64,000 bases of DNA from Prevotella sp. P5-50 (GCF_002251295.1 NZ_NPJA01000015.1:105120-169119); one strand, 5' to 3'; counted from the stretch's first letter, positions 9,759 through 18,916 are shown. Notes: generated by a model from the letters alone, not told the origin. Numbers and translations are program-made.

Positions 9759-10414
9759 CGGCAGAGCGTTTCGGCAATAGCCAAGTCAAAGGGAGTGGTA
9801 ATCTTGATATTTTCTCGGTTGCCCTCTACCATTGTGATGGCATGTCCATAGGACTCTACCACCGACGCATCGTCGGTAAACGCCTCGGAGAAAGGTTGGC
9901 GGTTGGCAGCCTTCAGTAGTTGGATGTCGAAAGTTTGTGGAGTTTGCACCAAACGGTAGTCGCCTCTGGGCTTTGTGCCCTCGGTGATGTGGCGTAAAGT
10001 CTCAACCACCGGAGTCACCGGAATCACCGCTTTTGCCGTGCGTGCCGTGTCGTAGCAGCGGCGAATGACATCAATAGCAGGGAATGGGCGCACACCGTCG
10101 TGCACACCGACCACACCCTGTGCATCATCGGGGATGAGTGCCAGTCCGTGTTGCACACTATGGAAGCGAGTCTCGCCGCCGTCAGCCAACATGTAGGGCA
10201 CATCAAACTGATACTGCCCACACAGCTCATGCCAGTAGGTCTGTTGGGCTTTAGGCAACACAAGGATAATCCGGAGCGCTTCCGAAAAATGGTGGAAGCG
10301 TTCGATAGTGCGCATCAGCACGGGTTTTCCGCCGATGGGGAGAAACTGTTTGGGAATGTCGCTGCCCATGCGCAGTCCTTTGCCACCGGCTACGATGATG
10401 ATATAGTCGGTCAT
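9755..10414 (-). CDS. ispD: 2-C-methyl-D-erythritol 4-phosphate cytidylyltransferase
   Basis: IspD transfers CMP to MEP in the non-mevalonate isoprenoid pathway. The 219-residue protein starts with the nucleotide-binding loop [10 protein letters not shown] (about 8-17) and [12 protein letters not shown], and has VHDGVRPF and the late DDASVVE motif. It overlaps both the DJ-1 gene (upstream) and recG (downstream) by four bases. Confidence 0.95.
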   Translation of the reverse strand: MTDYIIIVAGGKGLRMGSDIPKQFLPIGGKPVLMRTIERFHHFSEALRIILVLPKAQQTYWHELCGQYQFDVPYMLADGGETRFHSVQHGLALIPDDAQGVVGVHDGVRPFPAIDVIRRCYDTARTAKAVIPVTPVVETLRHITEGTKPRGDYRLVQTPQTFDIQLLKAANRQPFSEAFTDDASVVESYGHAITMVEGNRENIKITTPFDLAIAETLCR

Positions 10415-10974
10415 CCCATGAGGTGTTTATAGCGCATACCTTCTGCAATGGCATCTGCCACATCCACACCTTTGAGCTGTGCCAGCAGTTCGTAGGCAAA
10501 TGGGAATGCTGCCGCAGGCCCTTCACCGGTGGTGATATTGCCGTCGATGGTCACCAGGTCAGCCGTGTAATGCGTGTTGGTCATACTGCCTTCAAATCCC
10601 GGATAGCACGTGGCTTTCTTACCGTCGAGCAGTCCGATAGCTGCCAATACTACTGCAGGCGATGCGCAGATGGCTGCCACGAGTCGTCCCTCTTCCGCCT
10701 GCTTGCACAGTGCTTCGCAGAGCGGCTTGCATTGATAGAGGTTGGTAGCACCAGGCATACCACCCGGCAGAAACAGCAGGTCGGCATCAGTCAAGTCGCA
10801 CTGTTCGAAACAAGTATCAGCCTCGATGTTCACACCGTGTGCTGATGTCACAACGTTCTGACCGGTAACGCTGACGGTAGTGACTTCGATACCGCCACGA
10901 CGCCAGATGTCAACAGGGATAAGCGCTTCGATGTCTTCAAATCCCGTAGCAAGGAATACGTATGCTTTTGCCAT
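10411..10974 (-). CDS. DJ-1/PfpI family protein (YajL-like)
   Basis: The 187-residue protein belongs to the DJ-1 subfamily, variously described as glyoxalase III, deglycase or redox chaperone; its true substrate remains debated. It has the conserved early Glu in GFEDIEA (near residue 15) and the nucleophile-elbow Cys in AAICASP (near 104). Length fits YajL/ThiJ proteins. It starts the DJ-1-ispD-recG operon, with its stop overlapping the ispD start. Confidence 0.9.
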   Translation of the reverse strand: MAKAYVFLATGFEDIEALIPVDIWRRGGIEVTTVSVTGQNVVTSAHGVNIEADTCFEQCDLTDADLLFLPGGMPGATNLYQCKPLCEALCKQAEEGRLVAAICASPAVVLAAIGLLDGKKATCYPGFEGSMTNTHYTADLVTIDGNITTGEGPAAAFPFAYELLAQLKGVDVADAIAEGMRYKHLMG

Positions 10975-11030
10975 AGTTATATCATGTGTTGGTTAGTTTT
11001 CTGAATATGATGCCCATAGTGGCCGTATGC

Positions 11031-11744
11031 TTATTTCAGTGCGATGAGATATTTCTCGACGGTGGGTTTCAGTCCCATGTAGAGTGCATCGCAGATGAGT
11101 GCATGTCCGATGCTCACCTCGTCGGTCCAAGGAATACGAGAATGGAAATAGTGGAGGTTTTCGAGCGAAAGGTCATGGCCGGCGTTGAGGCCTAAGCCTA
11201 TGCGTCGTGCCTCCTCTGCAGCAGCCACAAAAGGAGCAATGGCAGCCTCTCTGTTGCTGTTGTATCCTGAAGCGTAAGGCTCGGTGTAGAGTTCTACGCG
11301 GTCTGCTCCGCATGCCTTTGCCCCTTCCACCATCTTCGGATCAGCATCCACAAAGATGCTGGTGCGTATGCCAGCCTGTGAGAAGGTGTGGCAGATGTCG
11401 GTCAGGAAATTGCGGTTTTCCAGTGTATCCCAACCGTGGTTGGAGGTGATTTGGTCGTGACCGTCGGGCACAAGTGTCACCTGTGTGGGTACAACTTCCA
11501 GAACCAATTTGACAAACGAGTCGATGGGATTTCCCTCGATGTTAAACTCTGTGGCGATGATGGGGCGCAGGTCGCGCACGTCCTGATAGCGTATGTGACG
11601 CTCGTCGGGGCGTGGGTGTACGGTAATGCCTTGTCCACCAAACGATTCGATGTTGCGTGCAGCCTCGATGACATCAGGGTTGTTGCCTCCTCGTGCATTG
11701 CGCAGAGTAGCCACTTTATTGATGTTTACGCTTAGTTTTGTCAT
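11031..11744 (-). CDS. pdxJ: Pyridoxine 5'-phosphate synthase
   Basis: PdxJ condenses 1-deoxyxylulose 5-phosphate with 3-amino-2-oxopropyl phosphate to give pyridoxine 5'-phosphate. The 237-residue protein begins MTKLSVNINKVATLRNARGG, has HPRPDERHI and ends with the phosphate-binding region VSIGHALICDAL. The ATG at 11744 is preferred; a TTG nine bases upstream is in frame but less likely. It is divergent from nadK, and the promoters of the two genes overlap in the intergenic space. Confidence 0.95.
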   Translation of the reverse strand: MTKLSVNINKVATLRNARGGNNPDVIEAARNIESFGGQGITVHPRPDERHIRYQDVRDLRPIIATEFNIEGNPIDSFVKLVLEVVPTQVTLVPDGHDQITSNHGWDTLENRNFLTDICHTFSQAGIRTSIFVDADPKMVEGAKACGADRVELYTEPYASGYNSNREAAIAPFVAAAEEARRIGLGLNAGHDLSLENLHYFHSRIPWTDEVSIGHALICDALYMGLKPTVEKYLIALK

Positions 11745-11794
11745 CTTCTTCAAAAATTTGTCTTAACAGATAGTGATGTTTCGCCAAAAAATAC

Positions 11795-11826
11795 TAATTT
11801 TGTGGCGTATATTCAGCGCAAAGGTA
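11795..11826. promoter_or_regulatory. Overlapping divergent promoters of nadK and pdxJ
   Basis: TAATTTTG at 11795-11802 on the plus strand fits a nadK -7 box, and TACCTTTG on the minus strand (11819-11826) fits a pdxJ -7 box. The two sites are about 17 bases apart and face each other, so transcription of one gene should interfere with the other unless only one polymerase binds at a time. Confidence 0.55.
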
Positions 11827-11869
11827 CTAAAACTTTGTGAATTAACGCCTAATAAATTAGATTTTTTAT

Positions 11870-12757
11870 ATGACTTCAAGAAAACTGCGATTTGCCATTG
11901 TCGGCAACACCTACCAAGCTAAAAAGTCGGCATCTGTACAAAAGATACTGAATTGTTTAGCTATGCATGAGGCTGAAGTATGTATGGAGCGCGAGTTCCA
12001 TCGATTCCTCGTTCATGGTCAGCACCTGTCACTTGACGGGGTAGAGGTGTTTGACGGCAATGATTTTGAAGCAGACTTTACGGTGTCGATGGGTGGTGAT
12101 GGTACTTTTCTGAAAACCGCTTCTATGGTGGGAGAAAAGCAAATTCCCATCATCGGTGTCAACACTGGAAGACTTGGATTCCTTGCAGATATCAATCCAC
12201 CGGAGATAGATCCCATGGTGCAAGCCATTTATGAGGGCGACTATGCTATCGATACCCGTACGGTGCTACAGGTAGAGACCGACGGACAGCCGTTGGCAGG
12301 ATGTCCTTTTGCGCTGAATGATGTGGCCATCCTCAAGCGTGATGTGGCAGCGATGATTACTGTGCGCACCACGATCAATGGCGACTACGTGACAACCTAT
12401 CAGGCTGACGGACTGGTCATCAGTACGCCAACCGGCAGTACGGCGTATTCCCTTTCAGTGGGCGGTCCGATCATCGTGCCCGGCACTCATGTGTTTTCCA
12501 TCACGGCGGTAGCCCCCCATTCGCTCAATGTGCGTCCTTTGGTACTTTCCGAAGATTCAGAAATCACCCTCACCGTAGAGAGCCGTTCCCACAATTTCCT
12601 GGTGGCACTCGACGGTCGTTCGGAGAAATTGCCCGATTCCACCCGACTGACGCTTCGTAAAGCCCCATACCGGGTGAAGGTAGTGAAGCGCGCAGGTCAG
12701 AAATACTTCCATACCCTGCGCGACAAAATGATGTGGGGAGCCGATCAACGCGGATGA
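11870..12757 (+). CDS. nadK: NAD kinase
   Basis: NAD kinase phosphorylates NAD to NADP. The 295-residue protein has the GGDGT motif (SMGGDGTFLKTA near residue 74), NTGRLGFLADI, the conserved NDVAILKR and the glycine-rich TPTGSTAYSLSVGGPI near 200. It has the normal length for Bacteroidetes. It converges on the superoxide reductase gene, with a 22-bp-period array between them. Confidence 0.96.
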   Translation: MTSRKLRFAIVGNTYQAKKSASVQKILNCLAMHEAEVCMEREFHRFLVHGQHLSLDGVEVFDGNDFEADFTVSMGGDGTFLKTASMVGEKQIPIIGVNTGRLGFLADINPPEIDPMVQAIYEGDYAIDTRTVLQVETDGQPLAGCPFALNDVAILKRDVAAMITVRTTINGDYVTTYQADGLVISTPTGSTAYSLSVGGPIIVPGTHVFSITAVAPHSLNVRPLVLSEDSEITLTVESRSHNFLVALDGRSEKLPDSTRLTLRKAPYRVKVVKRAGQKYFHTLRDKMMWGADQRG

Positions 12758-12777
12758 TGCGTGGATGGAGGAAATGA

Positions 12778-12832
12778 TTTGTCCGCCTCGCAAAAGTCAG
12801 TTGTCCGCCTTGTCAGCGTCAGTTGTCAGCCT
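12778..12832. repeat. Short 22-bp-period array between convergent genes
   Basis: TTTGTCCGCCT (12778), GTTGTCCGCCT (12800) and GTTGTCAGCCT (12822) recur every 22 bases. They are separated by the 11-mers CGCAAAAGTCA and TGTCAGCGTCA, which share their GTCA end. The last copy overlaps the final codons of the superoxide reductase gene. Read on the other strand the core is GCGGACAA. The layout matches the larger array at 4537. Confidence 0.7.
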
Positions 12833-13200
12833 CTCCAGAGTCCGTGGAGGTTGCAGTATTCACGTGCCGTAACCATTTTCGCATCGGTTATGAATTCAGC
12901 CACAGGAGCCTCTCCGGGCTTCAACTCGTGGCGCATCACGTCACGGTCGGTCAGCAGTTCAATCCATTCGATGTGGTGTTCAGGTGTCATGGGGTGTTCC
13001 ACACTCCCCACGCTGACGCGGTAGCCGCCTTCAATGCGCTCTACTATGGGCACATGTTTCTCTACAGCACCATCGATACCTTTCTCGTTCATACGCTGCA
13101 TGATTTTTCCGCAGCATGACATTTCAGCACCTTCGTGCAACACCTCTACGATATTTCCGCAGATGGTGCATCGGTAAATTTCTCTTTTCTTTGTTGCCAT
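12826..13200 (-). CDS. dfx: Desulfoferrodoxin-type superoxide reductase
   Basis: The protein (124 aa) reduces superoxide to peroxide without making oxygen, a usual defence in anaerobes. The N-terminal desulforedoxin domain has four Cys for the FeS4 centre (CTIC near residue 11 and SCCG near 29). The catalytic domain has the iron ligands in EKHVP (near 48), [14 protein letters not shown] and the C-terminal CNLHGLW. It is a two-centre (class I) enzyme. A TAACTTTG promoter box lies at 13241-13248. Confidence 0.94.
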   Translation of the reverse strand: MATKKREIYRCTICGNIVEVLHEGAEMSCCGKIMQRMNEKGIDGAVEKHVPIVERIEGGYRVSVGSVEHPMTPEHHIEWIELLTDRDVMRHELKPGEAPVAEFITDAKMVTAREYCNLHGLWRG

Positions 13201-13240
13201 AGCTCTGAATAATTTAGTTTATAATAAATGGTTATCACCA

Positions 13241-13248
13241 CAAAGTTA
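13241..13248 (-). promoter_or_regulatory. Promoter -7 box for superoxide reductase
   Basis: TAACTTTG on the minus strand fits TAnnTTTG and lies 41 bases upstream of the ATG at 13200. Confidence 0.6.
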
Positions 13249-13302
13249 CGGATTAATCCGTTACCTTGTGTCGTTTGATAGGTTTTCTTGTGTTTTTTTA
13301 AC

Positions 13303-13348
13303 CATCATCCCACCATTCCAATCCATAGATTGAAAAGGTGGGACGATG
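13303..13348 (-). terminator. Strong hairpin after the BASS transporter gene, possible terminator
   Basis: CATCATCCCACC (13303-13314) pairs with GGTGGGACGATG (13337-13348) with one mismatch, and an inner CAATC/GATTG pair extends it. It lies 34 bases past the transporter stop. On the minus strand it is followed by an A-rich, not T-rich, stretch, so termination is uncertain. Confidence 0.45.
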
Positions 13349-13381
13349 TGATGTAGGTATGATAGGCTATGTGTTACTGCT

Positions 13382-14362
13382 TCAGTTGGTTTGCTCCTTG
13401 CGCTTGTCATACTTCAGGTAAAGCCCGGCAAGGATGGTTCCTGAAATGCTGTGCCACGCACAACTGATGGCGCATGGCAATACGGCGAGCGGTTGTGTAG
13501 CAAAGAAATTGCTTGCCAATACCGTGGCAAGACCGGCATTCTGCATACCCACCTCGATACTGATGGTGCGCTTCTTGGCAGTATTGAAACCGGCTGCGCG
13601 TCCGGCAAACCATCCTAACAGATAGCCCAATGAATTGTGGCAGAACACCACGGCACAGGTCCAGAAGAAGAGCATCACGCCGCCTTCCAACAGATCGTCA
13701 TGGACTGTAGAGATGACACCGCCCACGATGATGGCGAGGCAAGTGACGCTAATGCCCGGCATGAGACTCTGTATGGTGGGAAAACATGCCTTTCGGCTGT
13801 AGATTTTGTTGAGTGCACAACCTATTGCCACAGGTATGATGGTCACAATCAGAATATTGATGAACATGCCGACGGCATCGATGTGGATGATTTCGCCTGC
13901 TGTAATCTGCATCAGCAGTGGTGTCATTACCGGTGCAAGGAGTGTTGAGGCACATGTCATGCCTACCGAGAAAGCCACATCGCCATGGCAGAGATAACTC
14001 ATGATGTTGCTTGACACACCACCCGGACAGCATCCTACCAAGAGAATGCCCAAGGCTAACGGGGCATCGAGGTGCCATACATGTACCAGCAGCCATGCTA
14101 CGGCAGGCATGATGAAAAATTGCGCACAGCTACCAATCAATACGTCAAGCGGCCGTTGTGCCAGGATGCGGAAATCATCGGTGGTGAGCGTAAGCCCCAT
14201 GGTGAGCATGATGATGCCGAGAATGACGGTTTGGGTTGTGCCACGCACCCAGTCGAAGAGATGCGGGAAAAAGAAGGTGACGAGTGCCACGCCTATGACA
14301 AATACTGAAGCGTGGGCAGCCAACAGGCGGCTGACAGCCTGCATGTGTTTTATTGTGTTCAT
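13382..14362 (-). CDS. Bile acid:sodium symporter (BASS/SBF) family transporter
   Basis: A 326-residue integral membrane protein with about nine or ten hydrophobic helices, of the SBF/BASS family. Members carry sodium with bile acids, pantoate, pyruvate or other organic acids; the substrate here cannot be told. The conserved regions LLVGCCPGGVSSNIMSYL and SIEVGMQNAGLATVLA are the family's sodium-site and helix-crossing motifs. The ATG at 14362 fits a TACTTTTG promoter box at 14390-14397 and an AAAGAAAG ribosome site; longer versions start upstream of transcription. It stands alone. Confidence 0.88.
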   Translation of the reverse strand: MNTIKHMQAVSRLLAAHASVFVIGVALVTFFFPHLFDWVRGTTQTVILGIIMLTMGLTLTTDDFRILAQRPLDVLIGSCAQFFIMPAVAWLLVHVWHLDAPLALGILLVGCCPGGVSSNIMSYLCHGDVAFSVGMTCASTLLAPVMTPLLMQITAGEIIHIDAVGMFINILIVTIIPVAIGCALNKIYSRKACFPTIQSLMPGISVTCLAIIVGGVISTVHDDLLEGGVMLFFWTCAVVFCHNSLGYLLGWFAGRAAGFNTAKKRTISIEVGMQNAGLATVLASNFFATQPLAVLPCAISCAWHSISGTILAGLYLKYDKRKEQTN

Positions 14363-14389
14363 GTCTTTCTTTGTTGTTGAAACGGTTTG

Positions 14390-14397
14390 CAAAAGTA
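14390..14397 (-). promoter_or_regulatory. Promoter -7 box for BASS transporter
   Basis: TACTTTTG on the minus strand fits TAnnTTTG and sets the start of the transporter message near 14384, about 20 bases before the chosen ATG. Confidence 0.6.
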
Positions 14398-14668
14398 CTC
14401 CATTTCTTGCAAACAAGCAAACAAAAAGCAGTTTTCTTGTCCAACAAGCGTTTCTCGAAGAGCGTCAGACCATGGATTGCGGTACGCATCGACAGCTGTG
14501 TACGACGTGTCGCACGGGCTGTTCGTGGAAACAGTCCTTGCGTAATACTGAAATGAATAAATCCCACCACAGCGGCACATCTTTTCCACCTCATCGCCCG
14601 ATGCTCCTTATATATTAAGGTGTAAATGTTAAATGTTGTGTGCAGTGCAAAAAAAATGGCTGAAAATG

Positions 14669-14699
14669 TTGGATGGTATTCGAATAATACATACCTTTG
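14669..14699 (+). promoter_or_regulatory. Promoter of the YtrA-regulated ABC operon
   Basis: TTG at 14669-14671, a 20-base spacer and TACCTTTG at 14692-14699 match the two-part Bacteroidetes sigma-ABfr promoter well. The GntR-type operator begins three bases after it. Confidence 0.78.
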
Positions 14700-14701
14700 C
14701 G

Positions 14702-14723
14702 GTGTACTATTACAGTAATACAC
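14702..14723 (+). promoter_or_regulatory. YtrA-type GntR operator, GTGTA-N12-TACAC
   Basis: GTGTA (14702-14706), twelve bases, then TACAC (14719-14723) exactly fit the half-site spacing known for YtrA-subfamily GntR regulators. The centre also contains the small palindrome ATTACAGTAAT. It sits across the expected transcript start and ends 15 bases before the ATP-binding gene. A bound regulator would block transcription of the operon that encodes the GntR protein itself. Confidence 0.8.
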
Positions 14724-14738
14724 CAAACACGCAAGTAT

Positions 14739-15560
14739 ATGATACAAGTAGAAAACTTAAGTTTCAATTATGTTGGAACGAAACGTGAGGTCTTTTCCGA
14801 CTTCAGTCTGCAACTGACAGACAACAAAATCTATGGGCTTCTTGGCAAGAACGGCACAGGCAAGAGTACGTTGCTCTATCTGCTTTGTGGCTTGTTGCGC
14901 CCCAAGAAGGGTGGTGTGTTCATTGACGGAGTATTAGCCAGCGACCGCCGGTCCGCTATGTTGGAAGATATTTTCATGGTACCCGAAGAGTTTACGCTAC
15001 CTCAAGTGACCCTCGACACCTACGTGAAGATGAACAAGGGATTCTATCCGCATTTCAGCGAAGAGGTACTTGAACGCTGTCTGGCAGACTTTGAATTGTC
15101 TCGCCAAACCAAACTCCACCAACTCTCGATGGGTCAGAAGAAGAAAGCCTTCATGAGTTTTGCACTTGCAACAGGCACTCGCTTGCTCCTGATGGACGAG
15201 CCTACCAACGGTCTCGACATCCCCTCGAAGAGTCAGTTTCGCAAGGTCATAGCCAACAATATGACCGATGACCGCATCCTGATTATCTCCACCCATCAGG
15301 TGCACGACATAGAGTCGTTGCTCGACCACGTGCTGATCCTCAGTCAGAGCAATCTCTTGCTCAATGCTTCGGTAAGCGATATCAGCGATGACTACAAGTT
15401 TGAGTACCGCACACCGGCAGAGATGGACGATAGCGTGCTCTATGCAGAACCCAGTTTGCAGGGTAATGCCGTGATAGTCCGCCGACAGCCCGCCGACCAT
15501 GAAACACCGATGAATCTCGAATTGCTGTTTAATGCAGTAATCACTGGGAAACTGAGATAA
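14739..15560 (+). CDS. ABC transporter ATP-binding protein (YtrB/BcrA type)
   Basis: A 273-residue ATPase subunit. It has Walker A GKNGTGKST near residue 38, signature LSMGQKKKAF (a variant with M in place of the usual second S/G), Walker B LLLMDEPTNGLD and the H-loop STHQVHD. The ATG at 14739 is taken because an in-frame upstream start lies before transcription begins. It is the first gene of a three-gene unit with the permease (15577) and a YtrA-type regulator (16431), a layout usual for transporters that respond to cell-envelope antibiotics. The substrate is unknown. Confidence 0.9.
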   Translation: MIQVENLSFNYVGTKREVFSDFSLQLTDNKIYGLLGKNGTGKSTLLYLLCGLLRPKKGGVFIDGVLASDRRSAMLEDIFMVPEEFTLPQVTLDTYVKMNKGFYPHFSEEVLERCLADFELSRQTKLHQLSMGQKKKAFMSFALATGTRLLLMDEPTNGLDIPSKSQFRKVIANNMTDDRILIISTHQVHDIESLLDHVLILSQSNLLLNASVSDISDDYKFEYRTPAEMDDSVLYAEPSLQGNAVIVRRQPADHETPMNLELLFNAVITGKLR

Positions 15561-15576
15561 ACAAACCAAATTAACA

Positions 15577-16413
15577 ATGAATACAATGAACAATAATTTT
15601 CAATTCAGCCGATTGCTGATGGTGATGCGTTGGGATATGTTTACCAACTTGAAGAGCTATCTGAACATGATGCTTGGCATGACCTTCGCCCTGTTGCCCT
15701 TCTTTATCATGCAGCTGTATCAGTTGAGCAAGCAGTATCAGCTTTTTCCAGATACCATCGACCTTAGCTATTGGGGGATGTCACAATATGTTTTAATGAT
15801 TTTCAGCATAGCCATGTATATGATGGCCACACAGATATTCATGGTGATGAAGACCACTGGACAGCGCGAACAGTTTCTGATGCTGCCAGCCAGCAATCTT
15901 GAAAAGTATATCAGCAGATTCCTTTTCTCTACGCTTGGTGCTGCCGTCGCAATGATCACCGCCATCGTAGTATCTGACCTGGTGCAACTGATATTCAGTT
16001 TCGTACTCCTGCCCGGTCACCATCAGAGCGTATGCCTCTCTATCATGGCATTGCTATGGAAAATATGGACTACTTTTATAGAAAGCATCGATTCCGCCGG
16101 CGCCCTAATGCTGTCTCTGCTGATCATGACCTGTGGAGTGCTCGTCCATAGTTTCTTCATCCTTTGTGGAACCCTCTTCCGCAAGCACACCATTGTGGTG
16201 TCAGGCATCCTCTTCATCGTGATGATCTATCTGGTGATCTATGTGATTGAGAGTGTACCAGGCACTATAACGACCTGCCTGATGCATGGTGACAACAGCT
16301 GGATCTTTTGTCTCCTCATAGCCGAACTGCTGCTCGCAGGTTTTCAGTATTGGCTATCCTATAAGGTGTTCACCCGTATGCAGGTCATCTGCAACAGATG
16401 GATCAATTTATAA
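15577..16413 (+). CDS. ABC-type membrane permease partner of the YtrA operon
   Basis: A 278-residue membrane protein with about six hydrophobic segments (first helices near residues 27-45 and 68-90, the last near 238-262), and no signal peptide. The sequence is poorly conserved, as is usual in ABC-2-like permeases of YtrA operons; I call it from topology and position between the ATPase and regulator genes. It overlaps nothing if the regulator starts at 16431. Confidence 0.75.
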   Translation: MNTMNNNFQFSRLLMVMRWDMFTNLKSYLNMMLGMTFALLPFFIMQLYQLSKQYQLFPDTIDLSYWGMSQYVLMIFSIAMYMMATQIFMVMKTTGQREQFLMLPASNLEKYISRFLFSTLGAAVAMITAIVVSDLVQLIFSFVLLPGHHQSVCLSIMALLWKIWTTFIESIDSAGALMLSLLIMTCGVLVHSFFILCGTLFRKHTIVVSGILFIVMIYLVIYVIESVPGTITTCLMHGDNSWIFCLLIAELLLAGFQYWLSYKVFTRMQVICNRWINL

Positions 16414-16430
16414 ACAAAAAGAAAACTGCT

Positions 16431-16799
16431 ATGAATTTCAGTAATGATAAAGCCATCTATGTACAGATAGCCGACCGCCTCTGTGATGAGATTCTGGCAC
16501 AAATGTATGAGGAAGACGGACGCATTCCCAGTGTCAGAGAATATGCTGTGCTATTGGAGGTCAATGCCAATACCACGGTAAAGGCCTACGACCTGTTGGC
16601 TGCCGAGGGTGTCATCTATAACAAGCGCGGACTGGGCTATTTTGTGGCAAAAGGTGCAAGAGACCAGATACAAACGGTGAGAAAGACCGAGTTTATGAAG
16701 CAGCACCTCCCCGAATTGGCACGACAGATGAAGTTGCTCGGCATCACTATCAATGAAGTGGATGAGGCATTGCGCCAAGCACTCGACGCACAGCCTTGA
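16431..16799 (+). CDS. GntR family transcriptional regulator, YtrA subfamily
   Basis: A 122-residue protein with an N-terminal winged helix (AIYVQIADRLCDEI, GRIPSVREYAVLLEVNANTTVKAYDLL, then EGVIYNKRGLGYFV) and a short helical tail instead of a large effector domain. This size and order define the YtrA subfamily. It most likely represses its own operon through the GTGTA-N12-TACAC site at 14702-14723. A start at 16398 is possible but would overlap the permease gene; the ATG at 16431 gives the family's normal N-terminus. Confidence 0.9.
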   Translation: MNFSNDKAIYVQIADRLCDEILAQMYEEDGRIPSVREYAVLLEVNANTTVKAYDLLAAEGVIYNKRGLGYFVAKGARDQIQTVRKTEFMKQHLPELARQMKLLGITINEVDEALRQALDAQP

Positions 16800-16936
16800 T
16801 GTAGCACAGAAACGGCTGTCATAGGAAAAAATATCAGCCATGGTGCAACTTTTTTGCGCTATGATGCGTCAAACAGACAATATTAAGCGCAAATCCACTA
16901 TCGGTTAGAAACAATGAAACAAAAACAAACAACAAG

Positions 16937-17647
16937 ATGATTCACCTCAGTGACCTCAACAAGACCTATCAGGGCGCACAACCGCTCCACGTGCTCAAGG
17001 GCATCAACCTCGACATAGCCCGTGGCGAGTTTGTGTCCATCATGGGTGCATCAGGATCAGGCAAATCGACCCTGCTCAATATCCTCGGCATCCTCGACAA
17101 CTATGATTCGGGCGAATATCTGCTCAACAACGTATTGATACGCGACCTCAGCGAGACCCGTGCCGCAGAATACCGCAACAAGATGATAGGCTTCATCTTC
17201 CAGTCGTTCAACCTCATCTCGTTCAAGACTGCCGTGGAGAATGTCGAACTGCCACTCTTCTATCAGGGCGTGGGCAGACGCAAACGCCACCAGATGGCGA
17301 TGGAATATCTCGACCGCCTCGGTTTGGCACCCTGGGCAGACCACTACCCCAACGAGATGTCGGGCGGACAGAAGCAACGTGTGGCTATTGCCCGTGCCCT
17401 CATTACCAAACCGCAGATCATCCTTGCCGACGAACCGACGGGTGCGCTCGACTCTAAAACGAGTGTCGAGGTGATGGATCTGCTCAAGGAGCTCCATCAG
17501 AAGGATGGCATGACCATCGTCGTGGTGACCCATGAGAGTGGTGTTGCCAACGAGACCGATAAGGTCATCCATATCAAAGACGGACTGATAGGAAGTATAG
17601 AAAACAATTTCGACCACCACCTCGTGTCGAAAGACTATGTGAAATAA
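16937..17647 (+). CDS. MacB/LolD-type ABC transporter ATP-binding protein
   Basis: The 236-residue ATPase has Walker A GASGSGKST near residue 36, the MacB/LolD-family Q-loop region FIFQSFNLI, signature MSGGQKQRVAIARA and Walker B ILADEPTGALD. It powers the two FtsX-like permeases encoded 6 and about 1300 bases downstream. With the adaptor and TolC genes it forms a complete tripartite mechanotransmission efflux pump. The 137 bases before it hold no clear promoter, so read-through from the YtrA operon is possible. Confidence 0.92.
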   Translation: MIHLSDLNKTYQGAQPLHVLKGINLDIARGEFVSIMGASGSGKSTLLNILGILDNYDSGEYLLNNVLIRDLSETRAAEYRNKMIGFIFQSFNLISFKTAVENVELPLFYQGVGRRKRHQMAMEYLDRLGLAPWADHYPNEMSGGQKQRVAIARALITKPQIILADEPTGALDSKTSVEVMDLLKELHQKDGMTIVVVTHESGVANETDKVIHIKDGLIGSIENNFDHHLVSKDYVK

Positions 17648-17653
17648 TACATT

Positions 17654-18916
17654 ATGCGAGAACTCATCAAAGAAATATGGAGCACGTCGAAGCGCAACAA
17701 ACTGCGCACCTCGCTCACCGGTTTTGCCGTGGCATGGGGCATCTTCATGCTCATCTTCCTGTTGGGCGCAGGCAACGGACTCATCAATGCACAGTTGCAA
17801 CAGTCTGACAGACGACTCTCCACCTCGATGCAGGTGTATGGAGGCTATACCTCTAAAGCCTATCGCGGACTGAAAGAAGGTCGTAACATACAGTTGCGCA
17901 CCCAAGACCTCGACATTACCAATCGTGCTTTCTCCGACAATACCCAGGAGGTGGGTGCCCTGTTGTCGAAGTATGGGGTCAATATCACCTATGGCGACAA
18001 CTACCTCTCTGCCCAAGACCTGTCGGGTGTGTATCCCAGCGACCAACGTATCAATAAGGTGGAACTGCTGGCAGGCCGCTTCATCAACGATATTGATATG
18101 AAGGAGCGCCGCAAGGTCATCGTGCTCTGCGAAGCACAAGCCAAAGAGTTGACCAAAGACCCTCGTGCCTTGATAGGCAGGCAGGTCAACGTCGGCAACA
18201 TCTCGTTTCAAGTGGTGGGCATCACCAAGGACGACAAGCAGAGCAGAAACCAGAGCGCCTGCATACCCTACCACACCCTCAATGCCATCTATATGGGCAA
18301 TGCCGGCTGGGTAGGCGTCATCCAGTTTGAAATCAAGAACCTGGTCACCGAAGATCAGAACGACGCTTTTGAGAAGCGCTACCGCGCCACCATTAACACC
18401 CAGCACGATGCCGACCCTGCCGACGAGTCAGCCATCTACATCTGGAATCGCTATATGGATAATATCCAGATGGCAAAAGGCATCCGTATGATACGCGTCG
18501 CCCTGTGGGTGATAGGCATCTTCACGCTGTTGAGCGGCATAGTGGGTGTGTCCAATATCATGCTCATCACCGTCAAGGAGCGCACACGTGAGTTTGGCAT
18601 CCGCAAAGCCATTGGCGCCAAACCCTGGTCCATCCTCAAACTCATCATCACTGAGAGCGTCGTCATCACCTCCTTCTTCGGCTATATAGGTATGGTGCTT
18701 GGCGTAGCCGCCAACGAGTATATGGATGCTACCATCGGCCACGAGGTGATAGACACCGGACTCTTTCAAGCCACCATGTTTGTAGATCCCACCGTAGGTC
18801 TCGACGTCTGCTTCCAAGCCACCATGCTCATCGTACTGGCAGGAACCGTTGCCGGACTCATCCCTGCCGTCAAGGCAGCCCGCGTGCGACCGATAGAAGC
18901 CTTGCGGGCAGACTGA
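17654..18916 (+). CDS. MacB-like ABC permease (FtsX family), first copy
   Basis: The 420-residue permease has the MacB plan: one N-terminal helix (about 21-43), a large periplasmic MacB-PCD domain (about 45-270) and three C-terminal helices in an FtsX domain, with the conserved GIRKAIGAKP motif after the second helix. It is not fused to an ATPase. It follows the ATPase gene by six bases and probably pairs with the second permease (18953) as a heterodimer. Confidence 0.9.
   Translation: MRELIKEIWSTSKRNKLRTSLTGFAVAWGIFMLIFLLGAGNGLINAQLQQSDRRLSTSMQVYGGYTSKAYRGLKEGRNIQLRTQDLDITNRAFSDNTQEVGALLSKYGVNITYGDNYLSAQDLSGVYPSDQRINKVELLAGRFINDIDMKERRKVIVLCEAQAKELTKDPRALIGRQVNVGNISFQVVGITKDDKQSRNQSACIPYHTLNAIYMGNAGWVGVIQFEIKNLVTEDQNDAFEKRYRATINTQHDADPADESAIYIWNRYMDNIQMAKGIRMIRVALWVIGIFTLLSGIVGVSNIMLITVKERTREFGIRKAIGAKPWSILKLIITESVVITSFFGYIGMVLGVAANEYMDATIGHEVIDTGLFQATMFVDPTVGLDVCFQATMLIVLAGTVAGLIPAVKAARVRPIEALRAD

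Noticed and set aside
17057..18406. A 449-residue open frame opposite the MacB genes
   Set aside because: It covers parts of two well-identified genes on the opposite strand and shows no domain or export pattern of its own.
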